This document shows, one piece after another, positions 11,250 to 23,787 of a stretch of 64,000 bases of DNA (its first letter is position 1; every line of letters begins with the position of its first letter). The translations under genes and the position numbers were made by a program. The stretch comes from Orthonyx spaldingii (lineage: Eukaryota; Chordata; Aves; Passeriformes; Orthonychidae): contig VZTJ01000242.1 of the NCBI GenBank assembly GCA_013397795.1, positions 414,419 to 478,418 on the forward strand, written 5' to 3'. The notes under the pieces are model-generated. The model made no database searches. It was not told the DNA's origin and saw nothing but the letters and a program-made list of their open reading frames with translations.

Positions 11250-14200
11250 AACTCAATCAGAGAACTGCTACTGAGAAGCAGCCGGAGGGCTCACTCACCC
11301 TTGGTGAAGAAAGTCCCAAGACAGATGCAATCAGAATTGCAAACCAGAATAATGAAATTGTTCTGGTAGGAGAACAGGCAGCCCAAAGCTTCATGAGTAC
11401 CTGGTTCTTCAGCAAGTGTCCAAGGCAGCAATAGCCCAGCACTGGAGCACCATCTGGTGACGAAAAGACAGAAAAGTTTTCTGCAGATTCCATATTGTCT
11501 GCTAAGAAAATACGTTGCCTCAGTGCCTGAGATGTCTGCTCAGGTGTCTGAACATAGAGCCCTCTGACACAGAACATCCATGCTTCTCTAGCTTTCTAGC
11601 AGGAGATGTGACAAACAATCACGGAGGATAGCAGCCCAGACTGAGTTTGCTGCAAAACTAATGTGTGTTTTAAAACAGCAGTCAAAGAGAAAATACCCCA
11701 AAAGGTGTAAATTAGCATACATGTAAGCTATTCTGCTGTTCTAAATATCAGCCAAGGAAGAAGAGTGTGCAAAAGAAAGAGAATCTGCCCAAATGGTATG
11801 TACGTCCCACAATATCTACTATTTTGGTAGGTTTGACATGAGTAAATTCCCGTTTGTGTAACATTTCCTTCTACTTCTAAATACATTGGCACTGCTATGC
11901 TTGTAAACCACTGATAAGAGCTTCCTTTAAGGGTCAAAATTACCTGGAATCATAGGGTATGGAGCACTGGTCTGGTCTGGTTTTCCTTCTAGAATGTGCT
12001 CAAGACTTTGTTTTTCCAGTATCACCAAAAGAGAAAAAAACCAACTAAACAGGCAAACCTACTCATTAAGCTATTGCAAAGGCTTCTGCTCATTCTTTTG
12101 CCTTCCATTAAGCTTGTGAATATAATTTCCTAGAAGAAGCCTTTTGAACACAGGATTTTTGTATGCGTGAGCTGGCCAGACCAAACTCCATAGCAGGTCA
12201 GTATCTGCCTGACTGGAAGTGGTTTGCACAAGTCACAGTCAGAGAAGTGTGGTTAGAAGGAGGCTGGTAGCTAGAAATTACCCCCCTTCCTTTGACAAAG
12301 GTCCAGGCCATGTGTCCCAGGCACCACAGTGAGGCACAACTCACCTCTGCCCACAGCTGTCCCACTTTCCCTGGTCTCTCACAGAGAAAATTCCTTGCTG
12401 ATCACCTGTCCCTTCTGTATCTAACATCTCTTTCAGACAGGATACCATGTGGCCGCTGTCAGTGGCTAAAAGTTTGGAGGTACAACTCCTTGATCTATTG
12501 CTACCAGAGAAAGAAGCCATCCCTGCAAAGAAAGCACATGTAAGAACTACTGGCTTGTGCCTGTGACCAAATCTCCAAGCTCTATCCATCCATGCGTGGA
12601 ACGTTGGCTGTCCAAATGGTCTGTTGGGGTGCAAAAGTTTAGAGAGCAGGACACAGACAACAACCCATAGCTCCCAACATAGATCCACATAATGGCATGC
12701 AGCATTGAAGAAAAGCACCTGTCTGTTTTTCAGAGGGACATTTTGTCTGGAGTCAAGTTGACTGTGTTGCATTGCGGGGCACTTCTTACCTAACCCTTGA
12801 TCCCAATTTAGATTTCTTGAGTGAAAGAGCAAAACTGTATTCTGCCCAGTGGCAAACAAGGCTGTTCATCATGCATGGATGTGCTAATGATCTGGCTGGC
12901 TCGTACCATAACTACCAACACAAACAACCCAAAACACAGGCAGCTTAAATTTCTCTGATGTTTCCCCTTGCCGCCAATTCTGTTAATATTTCTTCACCGC
13001 AAAACCTCTTTATTTGGGTGGGTTTCTTATATCAGGGTTGCAGTCAGAAACAACTTGTGCAAAGCACTGATATCTCTTTCATTAACTAGTGTATGTCTTT
13101 GCTTAAGTGATGCACTGATTCAGTTTCTTCTCCTTGACAGGAGGGTCAGAGCCACGTTAGGTGGTCCCACTGAAGCACAGGCAAACAGAGGCTGATGGGT
13201 CCAATCCTCTATTTGAGGGAGTTTTCTCATTACAGCCAAAGGTGTCATTTCTTGCCACATGTCACTGTGGATTTGGCAGTAGAAGGTGGCAGGATGCAGG
13301 ATGGAGACTGCACCCCACACAGAGAACCAGTGACATGTAGGTCAGCAGGTGCTTGATTTCTAATTTTCTGTATCACGTTGCATGAGCATAAGCTTCAGTG
13401 TGAGCGCAGCAGGAGGAGCATGCTCCAAGTCTGCAAGAACTGATAAGCAGAACTGTCACCACTGAAAATACACCCCCACATGTCACATGCAATTCAACAC
13501 CATGCTGGAGGCTTTAGGACTCTGATCAGCAGTTTGTTCCAGAGATGGACAACCAAACTTCCTTGCCTTGTAAGTCCTATTGGAAATTTGTCATATTTAT
13601 ATCCCATTTGGACCCTGCTTACTCCTTCTGCTGAAGGTGAAGAACTCAGCATGACCTTCAGAGCCCAAGTGGAGAGATGGGAAGAGAAGCATTGACTGGT
13701 TAATTGCATAGAAAGGAGGAAGAGTCTTAAAATTAAGAGTATTCTATATCAGTAGGAGGAAACAGTGCTTTATACTGTGATGAGCCAGAGCTCTGTAAGC
13801 TGCTTCTCTGCAGAAAGGAACAGATTGGACCGTGAGTCACTCTGAAAGTAGCATGATCCTTTTATAACTCAGAGCAACAGGTCTTCCACATATGAGTTAT
13901 GATGTTGCTGAAGGTATGTGATAGAGAAAGTGCTTCCTTTCCCTTCTGCCATTCACCCATTTCCCTGGGAATCAAGTGGCACAATAAACTAATGCAGCAG
14001 ATAAACACCACTTGGTTTATACTTAGAAGCTACAAATGACACTTGTATTCAGAAACTGACTGGCAAAGTACAGGAAAGGAAACAAACCCAAATTCCTTTC
14101 CTACATCACTGTTGATGATTGCCTGCAGTTATGGCTCCCTTTCCCTCAGTCATGTCATCTGGTGAGCTGGAAAAAAGGTTGAACATGCAGAGCAGGGATT

Positions 14201-17200
14201 CCAACAAACTCTTTACTGGACACTGAAACTGTGCTGATAAATATCATACCAGATTGTTTTACGTCAAAAAGCATAAATGCTGGGGAGATTTTCAATCATG
14301 AATCAGAAGTTCCTATGCCCATTCCTTTACTCACAGATTTGATATGTAATTTTTTTGATGCTATGAGTTAACTGATTGAATTAGTGTGAGCAGTTGCAAA
14401 GTAACTTATCTTACATAAAGACAAATCAAAAGTTTGAGCTGGATTCAAAGGCCATTCACCAAATAGCAAGAGCCAACTGTATTATGGAAACAGAGATAGA
14501 ACTCTAACCTAAGAAATCTATAGGATGCATAGCCTTGCCAGGCTCTGTAGGAAAGCAAGAGTTAGGAATAGCCACCTGCTAGTTTAAATGTGAATTCAGT
14601 TTTCCTTCTGAATTGTTTTTGCTCTGATTCAAATGCTAGTTAGCTCTAAGGAAACTGGTTAGCAAGGGAAGGAGAAGTACAGACACTGCCACTCCTCTGA
14701 AACAACTCCAGCCCAGGACATGATCTAAGAGTTGGGGCACTGTATGGCTTCATTGCCAGAGGAACAAGAACCTTGGGCTGGAACAGAGCAAGAAGGGCAT
14801 TAAGCCAGTTGGGAAATTAGACACATCTTTTACTTTGCCCTCTTTCAGCATCCCAACTCTCTCCGCTCCTTTGACCCAGAATCAGCCAGGGATGCCACAC
14901 AGGAAGATCCAAAATGCTTATCTGTTGTGATGGAAGTACTGACTGTCTTTCCAGCTCTGGAAGTCCTTGTGTTTAAGGGCACAGCAGGGAGAAGTATTCA
15001 TGCACTTTGAAAGTAAAATCTTTTGAGAGAAGCTGGAGAACCTAAATATACCCAATGTAAAAAAAAAAAAAAGAAAAAAAGGTGTTCTGCTTTTACATCC
15101 ACTATTTCTGGTCTCAGAACTACAAAGAAGCTGGTCAGACACTTATCCTCTCCCTCTCTCCAAAATCAAAAGTAACAGACATTGCAGTGGGCAGGGTTCA
15201 GAAATCTGTGGGTCTCCTTTACTTTGGGCAGGAGACAATTCCCTTTAAAAGAAGCTCACACCTCTCCCAATGAATGTATGCACTGTTTTCTAAATTGCCT
15301 TGTCATGATAATGTTGTTCAATTATATATATGCCAAATGGACACTTATCTGAAGTTTTGAAAGCCACAGCCAAATCCCCCCATGCCCACAAGCCAAACAT
15401 GTATTTTGTGCAATTTTTTGTCATTTTTGCCTTTCCACAGGCAATTTAAAACACTTTGTTTTAAATATCTGTATATCAAAAGAGGAAGGAATGATTCCCA
15501 AAATTTTTCAAATATGTGGCATGATCATGATGTGTATGAAGAGGTGAATGCAAGATTTGTAGAGACATCTTCTTCTGGAGACAGGGGAGAGCCTTGTTAA
15601 TCACAACCCAATCATCTCCCATGTGCTTTCGATGAACCCCTCAGAACACACGGAATATTCTTCTCTGACAAATACAGATTCAAAGCAGGACTTACTGTAA
15701 GGAGCATGGCAGAGGCCACAGTAATTGTAGCAGTATAGTTCAGTGCAATATGTGTCCTTGTGGCAGAAAACCAGTTTTCCTTCAGTCTACCATCTTGGCC
15801 CATCTGTTCTTTGAAGGTTAAGATAGATCTTTGTGACCAACCAATCTGCTTTCCCAGGAAGACAGGCTATATGTATTCCCCATTCTTTCTTTCTGAGCTG
15901 GTGCATTTCAGCCTGCCTGAATGGCAGGGGTTAAGATTTGTCATAAAGTTTAATTGAACCCTTCAATGATTAATTATCATCATGGATGAAAATGTGCATA
16001 ATTTAATGTTTGATTTTGCTCAGCTTCACTTTCAGTTATGGGACCTCCTTTTACCTGTATCTACTAGATATCAAAAGCCATGTTCTGTTTCATTTCTTTC
16101 TACTGGTAGTTTTGTTCTTTCAGGTCTTTTGGAACATACCTAACAGCACTGGGAATTGTTCTTGTCCCAGTGGAAGCTGAGTTCCTCCTTACACTTACAT
16201 TTTTAGAGGTGTCAACTAGGTCTTTATCCATTTAATGGCTAACATGACAGGTTAAATCTAGCTTTGATGGAGAACACCAGCCAGTACCACATCAAAAAAA
16301 CCACCAGACATCTACAGTATGGATGTCCATTAACTTCCATCTCTCAAGCCCCCTTCAATTTTTTTCATGTGCTAAACCAACATTAACCCAAATGAAATTA
16401 AAATAAACCTCTTCAAAGTCTAGCACAAAGTTCTAGCAAGACTATGCTATTTTAAGACTTATATCTTCAGGTGGTAGTTTTCTGGTGGAGGGAATGGAAA
16501 GGAGAATGAAGGTGCAGCACTTCTTGATGCAGAGCATAGTCTCCCACGAAATGTGATAGGAAAGGACTTGGCAAGGGGAAAGAGGTTATATTTAGAGCAA
16601 TACTAAAGAATATTGGCATCAGAATCCTTGTCTAGGATATGTTCATCCTCATATTGAGCTTGTCAAAGGCACTTGAGAAAATGAGCTGCCAGAGCACAAT
16701 CAGAAAAAGCTGATAGTAAAGCAACTTAAAGTCAGTCCTTGCTTTTACCTGGTTCTTCCAGTTTCTCTCCTTTGCTGACAGCTCTGCTGCCTGTGAGGAA
16801 GCTGTTCAGTATTCATCCTTAAGATGTCCCTAGACTCAAAATCTCTCTATGAAAACAGCATACAAAAGAGAGAACAACTGCTCATCCAACTGTGGTGGTT
16901 TGTCATAAGCATTAACAAATCTATTACACCCCTTGAATGACTTCATGGGGAAAACCACTGCCCACAGGCATAAAGAGTTCCCTAACAAGTATTCCAGGAT
17001 TTCATCTTTTAAGAATGGGCAGAGGTAGAAATACTTGCTTTAAAAAAAAAGGCATCTGACACACAAGTCTGAGACTCAGACCAAGTAGGTTTTATACACA
17101 AGAGCCTCAAGAGGCCACAAAGATGTAGGCAGATAAAAAAAGTGAACAGAGCGCAGAGTAACCTGGTTTTAGCACAGTGTGGCAGAGCAACAGAAAGACT

Positions 17201-20200
17201 TGAGTCACTGAAGTACTGAAGTACTGGCAGGCAGGGGGCAACTTGCAAGAATTTCCATGTCTCAGCCTAAAACTTATTTAACTTTACCTCCACAGGTCTG
17301 GGGCAACTTCTGAGCCCATCAGAAGTTTATCTCATCAAAGATAATCCAGGAACATGAGGGAAGTGTGCAGAAGTCTTTAGCCTGGAAGGAGAATGCCTCA
17401 GAGGAATGTCTGCATTTTGCATGTAGACTGCTATTTGGATGATCTTGTGAGATTACAGAAAATGGGGCTTTTGAATTATTTTAATACCAGAGAAGGATGG
17501 ATAAGGAGTGTCTTGGGAGTAGAGTCATTAAGCAACAAATGAGGGAGAAAAGCCTGTTGCTTTTCATTAGCAATGTTAATAGCAACATACAATTCTTCCG
17601 TGCTGGAAATGCCTTTGATCATATACACGACTATTATCAAATGACCAATAACTGATGGGAATGCAATAGTTTTTGTGTCTGCCACATGTGCAGGGAGTAA
17701 TTCCTGCTGTGTGGTATTTCAGCCTTTACAGTGCAATATTATCATACTTTATCTGTTTCTGTGTCTTTGGAGCTAAAAAACAAACTCGATGTTCATGTTT
17801 CTAATAATTAAAAACAAAGAAAAAAGAAAAAGAAAAGAGCCTTTTTGCCTCCTACTTGGCTACTACTGTGTATTTTTAGTTCTGTAAATTTTTCAAATCT
17901 ACTCATATCTGGAAAACGTATTTTTCACTCTTCATTTTGTCTGATGTCAAGTGGTGTTATTGGGATATGTGATCAGCTTGAATTGCAGAATTGTCTGAAA
18001 CTAAACAACAAAATGCTTTTCTTCAGTTGTTGGCCACCAATGGAATCCAAACCAGTCTGCAGGTAAACAGGGCTGTTAGATCATTGGACTATAAGTTATA
18101 GGAGGTTGGAAGTTTAAGTTACCCATAGTCAGCATTGCCTCCTTTACACATTTGGTTAAGCAAGTGCTGTGCCACAAAGTTGGATGCAAAGATGTTGTCT
18201 TTCCTCTTTGATTGTTGTCTAATACACATATTAACATAATCTGTTGGGCTAAAATAGAGTGAACTGTGGCCAGAATAATATTTAATCTTGTTTTGCTATT
18301 GTTTCTTTAGCAAGTAGTGTCAAATTTTTGCATTTTCTAAGATCATGAGATGGTTGATTGGCAAGCAGAAAAGCTACTATAGATGTACATGTAACTTGAA
18401 AAGCTATAACTTAAACTTTGTCTAAAGCACATTCTTTAAACAATAAGCATTACTAATGCAGTTTTCTGGATCAGTACAATCAAAAAGCCATATATAGGTA
18501 GGTAATATCCAAATATGCTACAAGATAGTTTACTTGCAGCTTTAATACAGTCTTTTCTGATATGTATGATGCAAGAGGTTATTATCTCTTTTCTATTTCT
18601 GTCATAGCTGCTTGACGTGCTGAGACGGACGTCCTAGTGTGGAATGTTGAATGAAACCTGCTGTTGTGATTTTGTCACAGTATGGTTTTGAGTAACCTCT
18701 CTAAGTAGCCCATCCCAAGGTAAGGGGACAGGGAAGTTGCTTGCTTTGCTCCTTTGCATTGTGGAGCACATGAAATGACTTGCCATGCTGTGATTCTCCT
18801 GAGAACAAGCAGTCTGTAGGTGACCACTTCTTGAATCATGCAGTTGAAAGGCAAACACCATTCCTGAACACTTTCTTTTTGTCTGATTACTTTGACAATT
18901 TATATTTTACAAAGTTCTTAATTTGCAACTGGATAAACTATTTCTCTTACTTTCCTCTCAGTTTTATTCAGGAAACAGCAATAATGGCTGGCAAAGCTCT
19001 GTGATGATGCAGTTCAGTTGCTCACCAGATGGAAAGAGCCCTGAGCATTCAAGGCGAGTATTTGGCTAAGACTGGCCAGAAATCTGAATTCATGCTTGAT
19101 TATCTACATTCAAGCAAACTACTCATGTTTGGGCAGCCTATTCTGTAGTCCTGAGACACCACAATTAATAGTTTATTCTCACCCATTAAGTCAGGACCAA
19201 AACACTATTAGAAAGTCCTAATAACTGCTGTGAAAATTATAAATATGCTGGCATTAGGGACTGGCAACTCTGTTTAGCTCTATCACAGGCAGACTGCCTT
19301 TTCAATGCATCATTAGGGAGCAGGAAAATTGGAGCTAATGGATGGACTTCCTGCGGTTTTCCTCTTTTCTGACATCCAGTGGCCACTGGATGGCACTGAG
19401 GTTACTGTCCTGCTCACAAACACAGTCTAAGAAGCCTTCTCACACTTTGATTTCAGGAGTTCTGAAAAATTGCTTGGGACACTGAATTTGGGTTATTTGC
19501 ACATGAGTAAAGTTGTATGCCTCAGATCTTGTAGGTTCTTCTCCCCTCATTTACTGCTCCCACTTTGGGACTGCTTACAGCTAACATTAAATGCTTGCTA
19601 TAAATATCCACACAGGTGTGCATGGAGTCTCAAACTTGTGAATGCATGCTGTCCTGTCACACTGGTGAGTGAAGAAGATAAGGAGCCTTGATTGTTGTAT
19701 TAATCCCTAAGCTATGTCACTGCTACTGGCTACGGAGTAATTTCAAAGGATCTGCCAAAGCACACAATTGTCTTTAGGTACTGGCAGCATCAGACAAAGT
19801 TCACTGGTTATCCAGCCATTTTAACGCCCATGGCTTCTGAAGATTTCCCATGTTGAAAGCACACAAACTATAGCACAATGTTTTCAGAAACCAAAACACC
19901 CAACATCCTAAGGTATTTGTAGATATCTGCCCTTAAAGCTCCTTACCTGTCTCTGAAGAGGTACTCTGGTGAAGCATTCAGATTTGTTTCTAGTGAAAAT
20001 GCCACTTTTTATTATTCTGGCTAAAGGCTTGAGCCACAAATACAGAATCAACAGGTTTTATGTGTGCTTGATCCAACTCAGTGCAGCCAGTGTGGTGGTA
20101 CATGTGGAACCAGGCATGGATATGAATCTCAATAGCTGCAGCAGAAATAATTTTTTTACAGGTTTTGTCTCAAACTATGTAATGCTGACCCAGCAGGATT

Positions 20201-22869
20201 TTGGGTCCATTTGTCCTCCTGGCCCCTCTTTTGCTGCTAGCCACTGATGCCTTGAACAAGTTAACCCCCCTTCTCTTAAGCTCTAGGTTATGTTTGATTT
20301 TGTAATCTAAGCAGCTTTTCAGGGAGACGGCTCTTCAGACTTCTAATGCCAGACAGTTTGATTTGCTTTTGCAGAGCAAGTCAGAGCTGGCCAGTAGTCC
20401 AAGTTCTCTTAGTGCAAGGACACAAGCAAGGAGTGAGCCCTGAGATACGGACCCAGAAAGAAGCACAAGGGAGAATGGCGAGTGAAATCCCTCTTTCATG
20501 CTTATCATACTGGCAGGGTAGTGGTCTGGGGGCAACTGCACAGCACCTGGCCATAATATCAGCGTGCCACTGACAATAGCTAGCCACCAGAGTGATCTGC
20601 AAGTGATGATGCCTCGTTGCTTAGCTCTGCAGCTAAATGAAAGTTGAAGTTGGGGTTTTCAGAGTCTGGAAAAGCCAGGAACTGAAATATCACTGTGATT
20701 AAGGTAACTAGATGCCAAGTGCTTGATCCTTTTAAATTATTTTCAGAATTCTGGATTAAAAGGATTGTTCTTCCCTGCTCTGTTCCCTCAGACTTTCAGC
20801 AGATTAAAGGCAGGTCTGAATCGCTTTGTGAAAGCCCAGTTTGCAATACACTGGCTTTCAGAAAGGAATTTCAGACTATATATACACAACTAATATTAGA
20901 AAAGTCTGAACACATAGGGCATCATATTCTGGTGTCTGTGTGTTTCTACACAGCAGATACACATCATCTAGGCACCAAACTACATGAAAGTTCTCAGTCT
21001 CTTTCACTGCTAGGTAGTTGTATCCCAAGCCAGACATTAAGGAATTCAAGAAGTCTTAAGCTGTGCGCTCTTAGCTCATGACTTCAGAGATGCTACATGC
21101 TTGTTCTTATTAAAACTAGACATTACTTTAATACAGACAGAAAATTGAGACAAGAGGCTATTTTTTTTTTTGTTTTTTGTTTGAAAGAGACTTGGTACTT
21201 GTGTGTAAAAACAAAATACTGGGATGTTTAATAGGCACATGTGACCAAAACGTCATCAAGCATTGATTTTGTTTAGAGAAACAGATGGCTGTGGAATATT
21301 GAGTTTTTTAAAGTGGTTGGTCTTCTGAGAATACCATAACCTAATTTTAAATAGATATAAACTCTGCTAGTTGTTTTTGATTTTGCAAGGACCTCAGCAC
21401 TCTGCAGTCTGAACTCAAGCTTGCTGGGTATCCAATGCCTTTGAGAGCACTGTGTTCTGTGTGACATTCCAAGTGCCTGAACATGGTCTGTGCCAGTAGA
21501 TACTGAAGCTGTGTTTGATGTGATACATAGCTACGCAGCACACAGACACAGGGATTTGGATGCCCAGAGCAATCTTAACATCATTCTTCTTCCAGCTAGT
21601 ATGTTTTTCCACTTGATTTTCTCGTCGCTTTTTGACTGTCTTTTCAGTGTATGCTTACAAGCCAAACAGTTCTATGCTGTCCAAAGGGCTTGTATTTAAA
21701 TACTTTTGATTCCTGAGAAACTGTGGTGGCTCTTTGGCAAGTTAATGAAAATAAAGATTATATACTCATGGTTTTTTGGGCAGGAGGGGGAACAGTTCAG
21801 TTTTACTGAGCTGTTTACTCACATGGCTGGCTGTCTCTTTTTGCAAAGCCAACCATATACAAAAGGGGAGGCTATTTATGAATCAAGTGTTACTTAGCTA
21901 TGGTGTCGTCCTCTTCAATTCTTGATTTGAAAGGTCTGTTCCACTGTCAGAAATCTGTTACCTCTGTGGAAAAGAATCCTTCCACTTTCTATCCCCCCCC
22001 AAATCTGAAGAATGTTAAACTGACAATTTCTGAGCTATGCAACTGTGTTGTAAAGTTCTCATATCTGCAGAAGTAAACTAAATATGGTCTAAATTTCTCT
22101 TAGTAATAAACACACTGCTTCTAATCAGCAGCAGGTCTACAAGGTGTGAGTGTGGGTGTGTGTGTTTCTGTGGGTGATGGTTCATTAGCTGTTGTGACCT
22201 GCAGTAGATACTAGTTAAGTTCTGTCTGCACAGCATCATGTAAACTGAAGCAACTGATGTCTGCATGGAAAAAGTTGATGCTTCATTCTGAGCAGCTGAG
22301 CTGACATGTTCTCACATCTCCTGGGTTCTTCCTTGCTGCTGTATCTAGTGTTGTATGTGCACTGAGACACCTCATACTCTGATCTTGCAAACTGATATTT
22401 TTAAAAATAGACTTCTGAGGTGTAGATGGAAGAATGCTTAAAGACTCTTATAAGCAAAACCCAGGATGGAACCAAACTTTCCCAAGCACTTCTGTATTGT
22501 GGCTGAACCTGCACCAATAAGCCAATTAATCCAAATAAGCTGAACTGGGAAGGGGCTGGAGTGTATGTGGGCAGTGCCATAATGCTGTGTTTAGGTGAGG
22601 GGTATGACCTGGCCACTGTGCACTGTCACATAAGCAGAGAAGGTATGGTACAGTAAAGAGAGCCCAGACTCCTGAGGCGTGTGCGAGAATGTCACAGAAC
22701 TTAAGTAGCATGAATGATAACCAAATTTAGTCTCCATCCTGAAGAAAAAAGGTGATGAACAGAAGAGGGCAAGAACAGAATGCATGCTACCAACTAATAC
22801 AAAGATATCAAGAAGATCCTCATATAAGCAAGCAGGAATCACCATCATTAACATTTACCCCTTGCCATA
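11250..22869. other. No recognisable gene or element
   Basis: About 11.6 kb of AT-leaning sequence with no CR1, LTR or gene that I can recognise. Open frames reach 172 codons (12341-12859, minus) but show no family resemblance. Small features are a poly(A) stretch at 15059-15080, an A/G-rich run near 17805-17838, a 16-bp palindrome at 19375-19390 and poly(T) at 21162-21182. Fully diverged ancient repeats may be present. Confidence 0.55.
15059..15080. repeat. Poly(A) tract
   Basis: Fourteen A, one G, then seven A. No repeat body ending at this tract is recognisable on either side, so it is reported only as low complexity. Confidence 0.85.
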
Positions 22870-23787
22870 TTGTAAAAGAAGTGTGGCAGGTCGAGGTAGA
22901 TGATTCTTGTCCTCTACTCCACTCTTGTGACACTTCACCTGGAGTACTATTTGTAAAAGCAGCAGCCTGCTAGGACTGTCCTTGATTAACAGCTCTTCTC
23001 CCATAGGAAAGCACATACCAAAGATCATCTGCAGCCATAAATACCTATGTGAGAATGCTTCAATTAAGCAGCCCAGAACATGGGGCCATGCAGGCTGTGT
23101 GGGATGTGTGAGAGTGAGATAAAAGAGCATGAAACATCTGCTGTGCTATTTATTTGCATGATTGGCTAGTCTCCTAATCACTGGCTGAGTAGTTTGATCC
23201 TAAAACTTGTACACAAAAGGAACATAAATACTGAAGTGTGTTTAATAAAGATAATCCTGCTTGATGACAAAGTGGTGGTCCGTTATCCTCCATCACTACA
23301 CTATTTACTGCTTTGTGGGCACCAGCACAAAAAAGGATGCGGACCTTTTAGAGTAAATCCAGCGTAGGTCACAAAGATGATCAGACGGATGGAGCACCTT
23401 TCTTATGAGGAAAGGTTCAGAGAGCTGGGATTATTCACCTGGAGAAGAGAAGGCCTTTGGGTGATGTTATAGCAGCCTTCCATACCTGAAGGGAGCCTAC
23501 AAAAAAGATGGAGGGGGAGTTTTTACAAGAGCATGATGTGATAGGAAAGGGGGGAATGGCTTGAAACTGAGAGAGAGTAGGTTTAAATTAGATGTTAGGA
23601 GAAATTCTTTACTGTGAGGGTGGTGAGGCACCAGAACCTGTTGCTCAGAGACGCTCTGGATGCCCCATCCCTGGCAGTGTTCAGGACCCAGTTGGACGTG
23701 ACTCTGAGCAACCTGGTCTAGGGGAAGGTGTCCCCTGACCATGGCAGGGGAGTTTAAAGTGCATGATCTTTAAGATCCATCTCTCCT
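22870..23787 (+). mobile_element. CR1 LINE, 3' portion, interrupted by a solo LTR
   Basis: The left part (22870-22951) matches CR1 from AAAAGAAGTGTGGCAGGTCGAGG through the block ending CACCTGGAGTAC. The right part (23301-23787) resumes exactly where CR1 should, with the GGGCACCAGCACA block near 23318, GAGCACCTTTCTTATGAGGA near 23392, GTGAGGGTGGTGAGGCACCA near 23616 and CCCATCCCTGGCAGTGTTCA near 23664. The final TTCTATGA octamers are missing, so the 3' end is lost or diverged. Frames are broken throughout. The LTR inserted after the CR1 was in place. Confidence 0.92.
22952..23300 (+). mobile_element. Solo LTR (349 bp) with 5-bp target duplication, nested in CR1
   Basis: The element begins TGTAAAAGC and ends ATCACTACA, giving TGTA...TACA ends. 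It is flanked by CTATT at 22947-22951 and 23301-23305, a perfect 5-bp target duplication inside continuous CR1 sequence, so both ends are known to the base. AATAAA at 23244-23249 lies about 50 bases from the 3' end and sets the plus orientation. A GATAAAAG box near 23118 could be the TATA element. The 5-bp duplication fits ERV1 or ERVL more than ERVK, which usually gives 6. I do not recognise the family. Confidence 0.85.

Noticed and set aside
12341..12859. 172-codon open frame on the minus strand
   Set aside because: Second longest frame after the gag start, but its composition is irregular, no motif is recognisable, and it is partly matched by other open frames on the opposite strand. Treated as chance.
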